Positions 51,277-59,956 of a stretch of 64,000 nucleotides of DNA are shown here, piece after piece. The notes below the pieces were generated by a model. The model worked only from the letters and a program-made list of their open reading frames with translations, had not been told where the DNA came from and searched no databases. The stretch spans positions 7,504,001-7,568,000 of the forward strand of contig NZ_CP109137.1 in assembly GCF_035918095.1 (NCBI RefSeq). The letters are read 5' to 3'. The stretch is from Streptomyces sp. NBC_01750. GTDB lineage: Bacteria > Actinomycetota > Actinomycetes > Streptomycetales > Streptomycetaceae. Position 1 is the first letter of the stretch, and each line of letters begins with the position of its first letter. The position numbers and the translations under genes were made by a program.

Positions 51277-52260
51277 TCATTTGATCCGGGCCTCAGGGTG
51301 CCGCAGGCACCAGCCGTCCCAGGCCGACTCGACCATCTCGCGCACCCCTCGCGAGGACGTCCAGTCCAGCTCCTTGGCGATCAGATCGACCGAGGCGACG
51401 GCCTTCGCGGCATCGCCGGGACGGCGCGCCTCGACGACCGGCTCGCCGGCGTATCCCGTGACATCGGCCACCAGATCGGCGAGTTCGCGCACCGAGACGC
51501 CGACCCCACGGCCGATGTTGACCGTCAGATCTCCGCCGCCCTCCTGCTCGGCCAGCCTGCGCGCGACCGCGAGATGGGCGTCGGCCAGATCCGAGACATG
51601 GATGTAGTCGCGGATGCAGGTGCCGTCCGGGGTCGGGTAGTCGGCGCCGAAGATCCGCGGAGCCTCACCGCGGGTGATCCGGTCGAAGAACATCGGAATG
51701 ATGTTGAACACCCCGGTGTCGGCCAGCTCCGGCCGCTCCGCGCCCGCGACATTGAAGTAACGCAGGCAGGCGGTGGACAGGGAGTGCGCCCGGCCGGCGG
51801 CCCGGACCAGCCACTCGCCCGCCAGCTTGGTCTCGCCGTACGGGTTGATCGGCTCGCACGGAGCGGACTCGGGGATCAGGTCCATCTCCGGTACGCCGTA
51901 CACGGCGGCCGAGGACGAGAAGAGGAACCGCTTCACGCCTGCCTCGACGACCGCCTCCAGGAGCACCGTCAGACCGTGCACATTCTCCCGGTAGTAGTGC
52001 AGCGGCTGCTCGACGGACTCTCCCACCTGCTTCTTCGCCGCGAGATGTACGACACCGGTCACAGCGTGCTCGGCGAGCGTGCGGTCCAGCAGCTCCCGGT
52101 CCAGGACCGCCCCGCGCACCAGCGGGATTCCCTCCGGCAGCCGCTCCACGACGCCCGACGAGACATCGTCGAGGACCACGACCCGCTCACCTGCCGCCGT
52201 CATGGCCCGCGCCACATGCGCTCCGATGTACCCCGCCCCACCTGTGATCAGCCACGTCAT
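51277..52260 (-). CDS. galE: UDP-glucose 4-epimerase (GalE)
   Basis: 327-aa extended short-chain dehydrogenase. NAD motif TGGAGYIGAHVARA at the N-terminus, catalytic Ser region FSSSAAVYG and the Tyr/Lys pair in NPYGETK; LRYFNVAGA and DYIHVSDLADAHL are GalE-specific. It interconverts UDP-glucose and UDP-galactose. Start ATG 52260. It is divergent (227 bp) from the envelope-polymer gene set and could supply its nucleotide sugar to the GT2 enzyme there; that link is inference. Confidence 0.94.
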   Translation of the reverse strand: MTWLITGGAGYIGAHVARAMTAAGERVVVLDDVSSGVVERLPEGIPLVRGAVLDRELLDRTLAEHAVTGVVHLAAKKQVGESVEQPLHYYRENVHGLTVLLEAVVEAGVKRFLFSSSAAVYGVPEMDLIPESAPCEPINPYGETKLAGEWLVRAAGRAHSLSTACLRYFNVAGAERPELADTGVFNIIPMFFDRITRGEAPRIFGADYPTPDGTCIRDYIHVSDLADAHLAVARRLAEQEGGGDLTVNIGRGVGVSVRELADLVADVTGYAGEPVVEARRPGDAAKAVASVDLIAKELDWTSSRGVREMVESAWDGWCLRHPEARIK

Positions 52261-52487
52261 GCCGACCACCCTAGGCCCTGCCCTGCCGCGGTTTGTCGGG
52301 CGAGGCATGGATCGACGATGATGATCGCGGCGGGCCCTTCGGGTCCGGTCCATGCCGAGCGGAACGTAAACGGCCAGTGAAATCCCGCTTCCGTACATCC
52401 GATAGCCTCTGCCGACGTGCCGCCGCCCGGGTAGGCCGGGCCGAGCCGCCGCGCACCCGCACTGTCAGTTCCAAGGAGTGAGTTCGT

Positions 52488-54317
52488 CTGTCGACCGCCA
52501 TCCTCACCGGTCCGCCGGTACCCGGATCGTCGCTCGAGGGCGATCTGCGGTCGCTGGGCTTTGACGTACGGGTAGCTTCCGGCGCCGAGGGCGCCGCAGC
52601 GCTGATCGACGCCGTACCGGTCGCCGACCGCGTCGCCGTCGTCGATCCCCACTTCGTCGGGCATGTCCACGCCCTGCGGCTGGCACTGACCGATCCACGT
52701 TTCCCGGCTGCCGCGGTCCCGGGCGCGCTCACCGCGCGGCCCGAGGCGCGGACTGCCCTGAGCCGCGCCCTGTCGGCCGCCGCACGGGCCGACGGCGTGA
52801 GCGACGACAGCGACACCCTGTCGGCCGTCCAGACCGCGGTGCTGCCCGATGTGCTCGCCGCCGCCCTCGACGCCGACGGCCCGGCCGTGCACCGGCCCGA
52901 GCTCGGGTCGCTCGTCGCGACCGTCCCCGGCGACCCCCAGGCCCGGAACGAGGCCAGGCAGGCCGTCGCCTCGGTCGATGACGAAGCCGTACGCCTGCGC
53001 TCGGCCGTGAAGGCCCGCGACGGGTTCTTCACCACCTTCTGCGTCAGCCCGTACTCGCGCTACCTCGCCCGCTGGTGCGCCGGCCGCGGATTCACCCCCA
53101 ACCAGGTCACCACCGCCTCGCTGCTCACCGCACTGATAGCGGCAGCCGGCGCGGCCACAGGCACCCGCGCCGGATACATCGCGGCCGGCCTGCTGCTGCT
53201 CTTCTCCTTCGTCCTGGACTGCACCGACGGGCAGCTCGCCCGCTACTCGCTGCAGTACTCGACGATGGGCGCCTGGCTGGACGCGACCTTCGACCGTGCC
53301 AAGGAGTACGCCTACTACGCGGGCCTCGCCCTCGGCGCCGCCCGCAGCGGTGATGACGTCTGGGCGCTGGCGCTCGGCGCGATGGTGCTGCAGACCTGTC
53401 GGCACGTCGTCGACTTCTCCTTCAACGAGGCGAACCACGACGCGACGGCCAACACCAGTCCCACGGCTGCCCTCTCAGACAAGCTCGACAGCGTCGGCTG
53501 GACGGTCTGGGTGCGCCGGATGATCGTGCTGCCGATCGGCGAGCGCTGGGCGATGATCGCCGTGCTCACCGCCGTGACCACCCCTCGGATCGTCTTCTAC
53601 GCGCTGCTCATCGGCTGCGGACTGGCCGCCTGCTACACCACCGCCGGCCGCGTCCTGCGCTCGCTGACCCGCAAGGCACAGAGGACCGACCGCGCCGCCC
53701 GGGCGCTCGCGGACCTCGCCGACTCGGGCCCGCTCGCCGAAGCCGTCGCGCGCTCCTCCGCGACGCGCGCGCGGAGCCTTCCCGGGTTCCTGCCGCTCGC
53801 GACCGCCGTGACCGGCGGCGCCGTTCTCGTGGCGACCGCGGCCTTCACCGGCTACGGCACCGTATGGCCCGTCCTCGCCGCTGTGGTGTATGTCATCACT
53901 TCGGGCCTCGCCGTCGCCCGCCCCCTCAAGGGCGCACTCGACTGGCTCGTCCCACCGGTGTTCAGGGCCGCCGAATACGGCACCATCCTGGTGCTCGCGG
54001 CCCGCGCCGACGTGAACGGGGCGTTGCCCGCGGCCTTCGGGCTGGTGGCGGCAGTCGCCTACCATCACTACGACACGGTGTACCGCATCCGCGGCGGTAC
54101 GGGCGCGCCCCCGCACTGGCTGGTGCGGGCGACCGGCGGGCACGAAGGACGGATCCTGGCAGTCGCGCTGCTGGCCGCCCTGCTCAACAACTCGGACTTC
54201 ACCACCGCGCTGACGGTTCTTGCTGTGGCCGTGGCACTCGTGGTGCTCGTCGAGAGCATCCGCTTCTGGGTGTCCTCCGGAGCACCCGCCGTACATGACG
54301 AAGGAGAACCCGCATGA
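52488..54317 (+). CDS. CDP-alcohol phosphotransferase with N-terminal nucleotidyltransferase-like domain (DUF5941)
   Basis: About 609 aa. The frame is open from 52482 and coding character begins there, far upstream of the first GTG (52797). CTG 52488 lies nine bases after AAGGAG (52473-52478) and gives TAILTGPPVPGSSLEGDLRSLGFDVR, so a CTG start is proposed. Residues about 1-190 resemble a degenerate nucleotidyltransferase region. The middle has the complete CDP-alcohol phosphotransferase motif DCTDGQLAR-x8-GAWLDATFD (near 247-272). The C-terminal 280 residues hold further membrane segments. It would transfer a phospho-alcohol from a CDP-activated donor. First of seven coupled genes. Confidence 0.85.
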   Translation: MSTAILTGPPVPGSSLEGDLRSLGFDVRVASGAEGAAALIDAVPVADRVAVVDPHFVGHVHALRLALTDPRFPAAAVPGALTARPEARTALSRALSAAARADGVSDDSDTLSAVQTAVLPDVLAAALDADGPAVHRPELGSLVATVPGDPQARNEARQAVASVDDEAVRLRSAVKARDGFFTTFCVSPYSRYLARWCAGRGFTPNQVTTASLLTALIAAAGAATGTRAGYIAAGLLLLFSFVLDCTDGQLARYSLQYSTMGAWLDATFDRAKEYAYYAGLALGAARSGDDVWALALGAMVLQTCRHVVDFSFNEANHDATANTSPTAALSDKLDSVGWTVWVRRMIVLPIGERWAMIAVLTAVTTPRIVFYALLIGCGLAACYTTAGRVLRSLTRKAQRTDRAARALADLADSGPLAEAVARSSATRARSLPGFLPLATAVTGGAVLVATAAFTGYGTVWPVLAAVVYVITSGLAVARPLKGALDWLVPPVFRAAEYGTILVLAARADVNGALPAAFGLVAAVAYHHYDTVYRIRGGTGAPPHWLVRATGGHEGRILAVALLAALLNNSDFTTALTVLAVAVALVVLVESIRFWVSSGAPAVHDEGEPA

Positions 54318-55063
54318 TCGGCCTTGTACTGGCAGCCGGTGCCGGACGGCGTCTGCGCCCCTACACCGACACGCTCCCGAAGGCCCTCGTGCCCGTGGAC
54401 CCCGCGGGAGTCGGGTCCACCACCGTCCTCGACATCACCCTGGGTAACTTCGCGGAGATCGGACTCATGGAGGCCGCCATAGTCGTCGGCTACCGCAAGG
54501 AGGCCGTGTACGAGCGCAAGGCCGCCCTCGAGGCGAAGTACGGCCTCAAGCTGACTCTCGTCGACAACGACAAGGCCGAGGAGTGGAACAACGCCTACTC
54601 CCTGTGGTGCGCCCGTGACGTCATCAAGCAGGGCGTCATCCTCGCCAACGGCGACACCGTCCACCCGGTCTCCGTCGAGCGGACCCTGCTCGCCGCCCGC
54701 GGCAACGGCCAGAAGATCATCCTCGCCCTCGACACGGTGAAGCATCTCGCCGACGAGGAGATGAAGGTCATCACGGACGGCGACAAGGGCGTTCGGCGCA
54801 TCACCAAGCTGATGGACCCGGCTGACGCCACCGGCGAGTACATCGGCGTCACCCTCATCGAGCCCGAGGCCGCCGACGAGCTGGCGGACGCGCTGAAGAC
54901 CACCTTCGAGCGGGACCCCGACCTCTACTACGAGGACGGCTACCAGGAGCTCGTGAACCGCGGCTTCACCGTCGACGTGGCCCCCATCGGCGACGTCAAG
55001 TGGGTCGAGATCGACAACCACGACGACCTCGCGAAGGGCCGTGAGATCGCGTGCCTGTACTGA
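54314..55063 (+). CDS. sugar-phosphate/polyol-phosphate nucleotidyltransferase
   Basis: 249-aa nucleotidyltransferase with the activating loop VLAAGAGRRLRPYTDTLPKALVPV at the very start and a later PIGDVKWVEIDNHDDLAKG, close to the choline-phosphate and inositol-phosphate cytidylyltransferase (LicC/IPCT) group. It probably makes the CDP-activated alcohol used by the two neighbouring phosphotransferases. ATGA overlap with the preceding stop and a 13-bp overlap with the following start show tight coupling. Base (CTP or UTP) and alcohol are not determined by sequence. Confidence 0.88.
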   Translation: MIGLVLAAGAGRRLRPYTDTLPKALVPVDPAGVGSTTVLDITLGNFAEIGLMEAAIVVGYRKEAVYERKAALEAKYGLKLTLVDNDKAEEWNNAYSLWCARDVIKQGVILANGDTVHPVSVERTLLAARGNGQKIILALDTVKHLADEEMKVITDGDKGVRRITKLMDPADATGEYIGVTLIEPEAADELADALKTTFERDPDLYYEDGYQELVNRGFTVDVAPIGDVKWVEIDNHDDLAKGREIACLY

Positions 55064-56112
55064 CCCGACTGATCCCGTCCCCCGTCGTCGTCGACATCGG
55101 ACCAGGGGCGCTGGACGACCTGGCCGGTCTCCTCGCCGACCAGCGGATCTCCAGCTCCGGCCGGCTCGCCGTCGCGATCAGCGGCGGCTCCGGCAAGGCG
55201 CTGCGCGAACGGCTGGCACCGGTCCTGCCCGGCGCCGACTGGTACTCGGTCGCCGACGGCACGATCGACTCGGCCGTACAGCTGGCCGACGACATCAAGG
55301 GCAAGCGATACGACGCGGTCGTCGGCCTCGGCGGCGGAAAGATCATCGACGTGGCGAAGTACGCCGCGGCCCGCGTCGGCATGCCGATGGTCGCAGTCGC
55401 CACGAACCTCGCGCACGACGGGCTCTGCTCCCCGGTCGCCACGCTCGACAACGACAACGGCCGGGGCTCCTACGGAGTCCCCACGCCGATCGCCGTCGTC
55501 ATCGACCTGGATGTGGTCCGCGACGCCCCGGTGCGCTACGTGCGTTCCGGCATCGGTGACGCGATCTCGAACATCTCGTGTGTCGCCGACTGGGAGCTCT
55601 CCCACCGGCTGACCGGCGAATCCATCGACGGACTGGCCGCCGCAATGGCCCGTCAGGCCGGCGAGGCAGTGCTCCGGCATCCCGGTGGCATCGGTGACGA
55701 CGCCTTCCTCACCGTCCTCGCCGAAGGGCTGGTCCTGACGGGTATCTCGATGTCGGTAGCCGGCGACAGCCGGCCCGCCTCCGGTGCCTGCCACGAGATC
55801 AACCACGCCTTCGACCTGCTGTACCCCAAGCGCTCAGCGCTCCACGGCGAGCAGGTGGGCCTCGGCGCCGCCTTCGCGATGCATCTGCGCGGTGCCCGCG
55901 AGGACGCGGGACTCTTCGCCGAGGTGCTGCGCAGACACGGCCTGCCAGTGCTGCCCGAGGAAATCGGGTTCTCCACGGACGAGTTCGTCAAGGCCGTGGA
56001 GTACGCACCGCAGACCCGTCCGGGCCGCTTCACCATCCTCGAGCACCTTGACCTCACCACCGATCAGATCAGGGACGCGTACGCCGACTATGCCAAGACC
56101 ATCAGTAGCTGA
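55051..56112 (+). CDS. iron-containing alcohol dehydrogenase, glycerol-1-phosphate dehydrogenase-like
   Basis: 353-aa metal-dependent dehydrogenase of the AraM/EgsA-3-dehydroquinate-synthase fold. NAD loop VVGLGGGKIIDVAKYAA, metal ligands in SGIGDAISN (Asp), ACHEINHAF (His) and ALHGEQVGLG (His). AraM/EgsA enzymes reduce dihydroxyacetone phosphate to sn-glycerol-1-phosphate, the enantiomer used in archaeal lipids. Here the product could be the alcohol phosphate activated by the adjacent nucleotidyltransferase. Start GTG 55051. The exact substrate is inferred. Confidence 0.88.
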   Translation: MPVLTRLIPSPVVVDIGPGALDDLAGLLADQRISSSGRLAVAISGGSGKALRERLAPVLPGADWYSVADGTIDSAVQLADDIKGKRYDAVVGLGGGKIIDVAKYAAARVGMPMVAVATNLAHDGLCSPVATLDNDNGRGSYGVPTPIAVVIDLDVVRDAPVRYVRSGIGDAISNISCVADWELSHRLTGESIDGLAAAMARQAGEAVLRHPGGIGDDAFLTVLAEGLVLTGISMSVAGDSRPASGACHEINHAFDLLYPKRSALHGEQVGLGAAFAMHLRGAREDAGLFAEVLRRHGLPVLPEEIGFSTDEFVKAVEYAPQTRPGRFTILEHLDLTTDQIRDAYADYAKTISS

Positions 56113-56869
56113 ACTCCGTCCGGTCGTTCACCCGGAGGGAGTGAAGGACCGGCGAAGCGGCGAGCACTGGGGCGGCCGCCTGTACATGCGCGAGATCTCC
56201 CTGCGCATCACCCGCCGCCTGGTCACCACGAAGGTCACGCCGAACCAGCTGACCTACCTGATGACCCTCTGCGGCGTCCTCGCGGCCCCCGCCCTGCTCG
56301 TCCCGGGCGTCTGGGGCGCCGTCCTCGGCGTCGTGGCGGTCCAGCTCTACCTGCTGCTCGACTGCGTCGACGGCGAGGTCGCCCGCTGGAAGAAGCAGTT
56401 CTCGCTCTCCGGCGTGTACCTGGACCGCGTCGGCGCCTACCTGTGCGACGCGGCGGTCCTGGTCGGCTTCGGCCTGCGCGCCTCCGACCTGTGGGGCCCC
56501 GGGCGGATCGACTGGCTGTGGGCCTTCCTCGGCACCCTCGCCGCGCTCGGCGCGATCCTGATCAAGGCCGAGACCGACCTGGTCGGGGTCGCCCGCCACC
56601 AGGGCGGGCTGCCGCCGGTCAAGGAGGCGGCGTCCGAGCCCCGCTCGTCCGGCATGGCACTGGCCCGCCGGGCCGCCGGCGCGCTGAAGTTCCACCGGCT
56701 CGTCCTCGGCATCGAGGCGTCCCTGCTCATCCTGGTGCTCGCCGTCCTGGACGCGGTCCGGGGCGACCTGTTCTTCTCGCGCCTCGGCGTCGCCGTGCTG
56801 GCCGGCATCGCGCTGCTCCAGACGCTGCTGCACCTGGTGTCCATCCTGGCCTCGAGCAGGCTCAAGTGA
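56090..56869 (+). CDS. second CDP-alcohol phosphotransferase
   Basis: 259-aa membrane enzyme with six predicted segments. The active-site motif reads DCVDGEVARWKKQFSLSGVYLDRVGA, which keeps the first three Asp and the Gly/Arg pattern, but the last position, normally Asp, is Ala. The fourth Asp is the catalytic base in characterised members, so the mechanism or partner may differ. Its start overlaps the dehydrogenase by 23 bp. With the first phosphotransferase it suggests two successive phospho-alcohol transfers or one active and one altered copy. Confidence 0.87.
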   Translation: MPRPSVAELRPVVHPEGVKDRRSGEHWGGRLYMREISLRITRRLVTTKVTPNQLTYLMTLCGVLAAPALLVPGVWGAVLGVVAVQLYLLLDCVDGEVARWKKQFSLSGVYLDRVGAYLCDAAVLVGFGLRASDLWGPGRIDWLWAFLGTLAALGAILIKAETDLVGVARHQGGLPPVKEAASEPRSSGMALARRAAGALKFHRLVLGIEASLLILVLAVLDAVRGDLFFSRLGVAVLAGIALLQTLLHLVSILASSRLK

Positions 56870-57750
56870 GTACGCCCATGAAGCTCGGCGCGGTCATCAT
56901 CACGATGGGTAACCGCCCCGACGATCTGCGCGCTCTCCTCGACTCGGTCGCCAAGCAGGACGGCGACCCGATCGAGGTGGTCGTCGTCGGCAACGGCGCC
57001 CCGGTGACCGATGTCCCCGAGGGTGTACGCACCGTGGACCTGCCCGACAACCTGGGCATCCCGGGCGGTCGCAACGTCGGCATCGAGGCCTTCGGCCCGT
57101 CCGGCTCAGGCGTCGACGTACTGCTGTTCCTGGACGACGACGGACTGCTGCCCAACAGCGACACCGGCGAGCTGGTGCGCCAGGCCTTCGAGGCCGATCC
57201 GAAGCTGGGCATCGTCAGCTTCCGGATCGCCGACCCGGAGACCGGGCTCACCCAGCGCCGCCACGTCCCGCGGCTGCGTGCCTCCGACCCGATGCGCTCC
57301 TCGCGGGTGACGACCTTCCTGGGCGGCGCCAATGCCGTGCGTACGGAGGTCCTCGCCGAGGTCGGCGGACTGCCCGACGAGTTCTTCTACGCTCATGAGG
57401 AGACGGATCTCGCCTGGCGGGCGCTGGATGCCGGCTGGGCGATCGACTACCGCTCGGACATGGTGCTGTTCCACCCGACGATGCCGCCCTCCCGGCACGC
57501 TGTATACCACCGCATGGTGGCCCGCAACCGGGTCTGGCTCGCCCGCCGGAATCTCCCGGCGCCGCTGGTCCCCGTCTATCTCGGTGTCTGGGTGCTTCTC
57601 ACGCTGGCCCGGCGCCCTTCGGTGTCCGCGCTGAAGGCCTGGTTCCGCGGCTTCGGAGAGGGCTGGCGGACGCCCTGCGGTCCCCGTCGGCCCATGAAGT
57701 GGCGTACGGTATGGCGGCTCACCCGACTGGGCCGACCTCCCATCGTCTGA
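56866..57750 (+). CDS. family 2 glycosyltransferase
   Basis: 294-aa inverting glycosyltransferase (GT-A fold). N-terminal KLGAVIITMGNRPDDLRALLDSV, the DxD-type site LLFLDDDGLLP, and the acceptor/base region GGLPDEFFYAHEETDLAWRALDAGW resemble rhamnosyl/galactofuranosyl-type GT2 enzymes. One hydrophobic stretch near the C-terminus (PVYLGVWVLLTLA) may bind membrane. Start GTG 56866 overlaps the previous stop (GTGA); ATG 56878 is possible. It would add a sugar to the lipid- or phospho-alcohol-linked intermediate made by the neighbours. Confidence 0.9.
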   Translation: MSTPMKLGAVIITMGNRPDDLRALLDSVAKQDGDPIEVVVVGNGAPVTDVPEGVRTVDLPDNLGIPGGRNVGIEAFGPSGSGVDVLLFLDDDGLLPNSDTGELVRQAFEADPKLGIVSFRIADPETGLTQRRHVPRLRASDPMRSSRVTTFLGGANAVRTEVLAEVGGLPDEFFYAHEETDLAWRALDAGWAIDYRSDMVLFHPTMPPSRHAVYHRMVARNRVWLARRNLPAPLVPVYLGVWVLLTLARRPSVSALKAWFRGFGEGWRTPCGPRRPMKWRTVWRLTRLGRPPIV

Positions 57751-57849
57751 CAAGCTCGGGTCTGGGACCATCGGGCGTACTCCCAGGACCGGGGACGTCC
57801 GAAGCAGAGCACGACCTGCCGCGCATCTTGAACACGAAAGTTTCAACTT

Positions 57850-58779
57850 GTGAGTGACACAACCCATGACGGTGCGATTGCGATGAGCGCCCCGCCATCT
57901 CCCGACGAAGGCCTGACCTCGGCGCAGCTCGCGGCCAAGTACGGCCTGTCGGTGAGCGGTGCCCGACCGGGGCTCGTCGAATACATCGGGCAGCTCTGGG
58001 GCCGACGCCACTTCATCCTGGCGTTCTCCTCGGCGAAGCTGACCGCGCAGTACAGCCAGGCCAAGCTGGGCCAGCTCTGGCAGGTGGCGACCCCGCTGCT
58101 GAACGCGGCGGTCTACTACATGATCTTCGGCTTGATCCTCAACTCGGGCCGGGGGATGGACAAGGCCGTCTTCATCCCCTTCCTTGTGACGGGTGTGTTC
58201 GTCTTCACCTTCACCCAGACCTCGGTGATGGCCGGTGTCCGGGCGATCTCGGGCAATGTGGGGCTGGTGAGGGCGCTGCACTTCCCTCGCGCGGCGCTGC
58301 CGATCTCGTTCGCGTTGCAGCAGCTGCAGCAGCTGATGTTCTCGATGATCGTGCTGTTCGTCATCGCGGCCTCGTTCGGCAGCTATCCGTCGCTCAGCTG
58401 GCTGCTGATCGTGCCCGCGCTCGCGATGCAGTTCGTGTTCAACATCGGACTGGCCCTGATCATGGCGAGGCTGGGCAGCAATACGCCGGACCTGGCGCAG
58501 CTGATGCCGTTCATCATGCGCACCTGGATGTACGCCTCGGGCGTCATGTTCTCCATCTCGGTGATGCTCGAGGGCAAGCCGCCCTGGATCGCCGAGGTGC
58601 TCATGTACAACCCGGCGGCCATCTACATGGACCTGATCCGGTTCGCGCTGATCGACGGGTACGACTCGTCCAACCTGCCGTCGCACGTCTGGCTGGCAGG
58701 TGCCCTCTGGGCCGTGCTGCTGGGCATCGCCGGCTTTGTGTATTTCTGGAAGGCTGAGGAGCGGTACGGCCGTGGCTGA
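57850..58779 (+). CDS. ABC-2 type polysaccharide/teichoic acid exporter permease (Wzm/TagG-like)
   Basis: 309-aa permease with a long cytoplasmic N-terminus, six membrane segments and the pattern YSQAKLGQLWQVATPLLNAAVYYMIFG typical of Wzm/TagG. Other marks are MRTWMYASGVMFS and the C-terminal FWKAEERYGRG. It exports a polymer made inside the cell together with the following ATPase. Start GTG 57850, 99 bp after the glycosyltransferase. Its presence argues that the gene set's product is an exported surface glycan or glycolipid rather than a storage solute. Confidence 0.92.
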   Translation: MSDTTHDGAIAMSAPPSPDEGLTSAQLAAKYGLSVSGARPGLVEYIGQLWGRRHFILAFSSAKLTAQYSQAKLGQLWQVATPLLNAAVYYMIFGLILNSGRGMDKAVFIPFLVTGVFVFTFTQTSVMAGVRAISGNVGLVRALHFPRAALPISFALQQLQQLMFSMIVLFVIAASFGSYPSLSWLLIVPALAMQFVFNIGLALIMARLGSNTPDLAQLMPFIMRTWMYASGVMFSISVMLEGKPPWIAEVLMYNPAAIYMDLIRFALIDGYDSSNLPSHVWLAGALWAVLLGIAGFVYFWKAEERYGRG

Positions 58780-59554
58780 CAACAACCAGGGACGCATCCC
58801 GACCGTCATCGCCGACGATGTGCACATCGTCTACCGGGTCAGCGGCGGCAGCGGCGGCAAGGGCAGCGCCACCGCGGCGCTGAGCCGCATTCTCCGCCGC
58901 GAAAAGGGCGAGGCCCGCGGCATCCGCAAGGTGCACGCGGTTCGCGGTGTCTCCTTCACCGCGTACCGCGGCGAGGCGATCGGTCTGATCGGCACCAACG
59001 GCTCCGGCAAGTCGACCCTGTTGCGGGCCATCGCGGGTCTGCTGCCGACGGAGAGCGGCAAGGTCTACACCGACGGTCAGCCGTCCCTGCTCGGCGTCAA
59101 TGCCGCGCTCATGGGCGATCTGACCGGCGAGCGCAATGTCATTCTCGGTGGACTGGCCATGGGTATGACGCGTGAGGAGATCCGCGATCGCTACGAGGGG
59201 ATCGTGGACTTCTCCGGTATCAACGAGAAGGGGGACTTCATCACCCTTCCGATGCGCACCTACTCCTCCGGCATGGGAGCGAGGCTCCGCTTCTCCATCG
59301 CCGCGGCCAAGAACCACGACGTCCTGATGATCGACGAGGCTCTGGCGACCGGTGACCGCAAGTTCCAGATCCGTTCCGAGGAACGGATCCGGGAGCTCCG
59401 CCAGGAGGCGGGAACGGTCTTCCTGGTCTCTCACGGTGCCAAGTCGATCAGGGACACCTGCGACCGCGTCCTGTGGCTGGAGAGGGGCGAACTCCTGATG
59501 GACGGCCCGACCGATGAGGTCATCAGGGCGTACGAGAAGGAGACCGGCAAGTAG
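58772..59554 (+). CDS. ABC exporter ATPase (Wzt/TagH-like)
   Basis: 260-aa ATPase with Walker A GLIGTNGSGKSTLLRAIAG, the YSSGMGARLRFSIA signature specific to the polysaccharide/teichoic acid export group, and Walker B VLMIDEALATGD. There is no long C-terminal carbohydrate-binding extension as in some Wzt proteins, so export is not of the terminal-modification-dependent type. Start GTG 58772 overlaps the permease stop. Last gene of the envelope set; a terminator hairpin follows. Confidence 0.93.
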   Translation: MADNNQGRIPTVIADDVHIVYRVSGGSGGKGSATAALSRILRREKGEARGIRKVHAVRGVSFTAYRGEAIGLIGTNGSGKSTLLRAIAGLLPTESGKVYTDGQPSLLGVNAALMGDLTGERNVILGGLAMGMTREEIRDRYEGIVDFSGINEKGDFITLPMRTYSSGMGARLRFSIAAAKNHDVLMIDEALATGDRKFQIRSEERIRELRQEAGTVFLVSHGAKSIRDTCDRVLWLERGELLMDGPTDEVIRAYEKETGK

Positions 59555-59956
59555 TCCGGCCCCGGAGCCTCGATCAAGGTTCCGCCCGACGTTCCGTTCA
59601 CAGTCGCGTTCAAAGGCTCCCGTCGTGACATCCAGGCGGGGGCCTTTCGCGTCCTTCGAGGCGACGGCCGGACAGGAGCCGTCGACGGCACCGGGCGGGG
59701 ACCGTCACATCAAGGTCAAGTTCCGGGGTGCCAGGGATGGTTGGACGGGATTGACGTGTTCTTGTAACGCGCGCAACACCCCGACGTATCACTGGGCGTT
59801 GTACAACGTAAGCTGTACCGGTGCTGAATTGCGGCAAGTAGGGCGATACTCCCTAGGAATCCTGTCCGCCGGGCGGTCTCTCAGCGGGGAGGACGGGCGG
59901 CGTGTCCGAAATAGGATGTATTGGGTCGGCAGTGTAGAACGGGAGATGTGACGGCA
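59555..59956 (+). promoter_or_regulatory. 402-bp gap holding the hopanoid-operon promoter region
   Basis: Apart from the terminator at 59612-59647 this gap has a perfect 12-bp palindrome CGTTGTACAACG (59797-59808), a TAGGG/CCCTA inverted repeat around 59838-59855, and a consensus -10 box TAGGAT (59912-59917) without a clear -35. Transcripts starting near 59924 would reach the small ORF and hpnC. No protein-coding frame with normal codon bias is seen. Confidence 0.45.
59612..59647 (+). terminator. terminator after the exporter gene set
   Basis: AAAGGCTCCCG (59612-59622) pairs with CGGGGGCCTTT (59637-59647) with one T-G pair; the last bases read CCTTT. An 11-bp stem with A/T-rich base, about 60 bp after the ATPase stop. 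Confidence 0.8.

Noticed and set aside
57106..58827. Minus-strand frame of 573 codons across the GT2 and permease genes
   Set aside because: Shadow frame spanning a gene boundary, without domain content.
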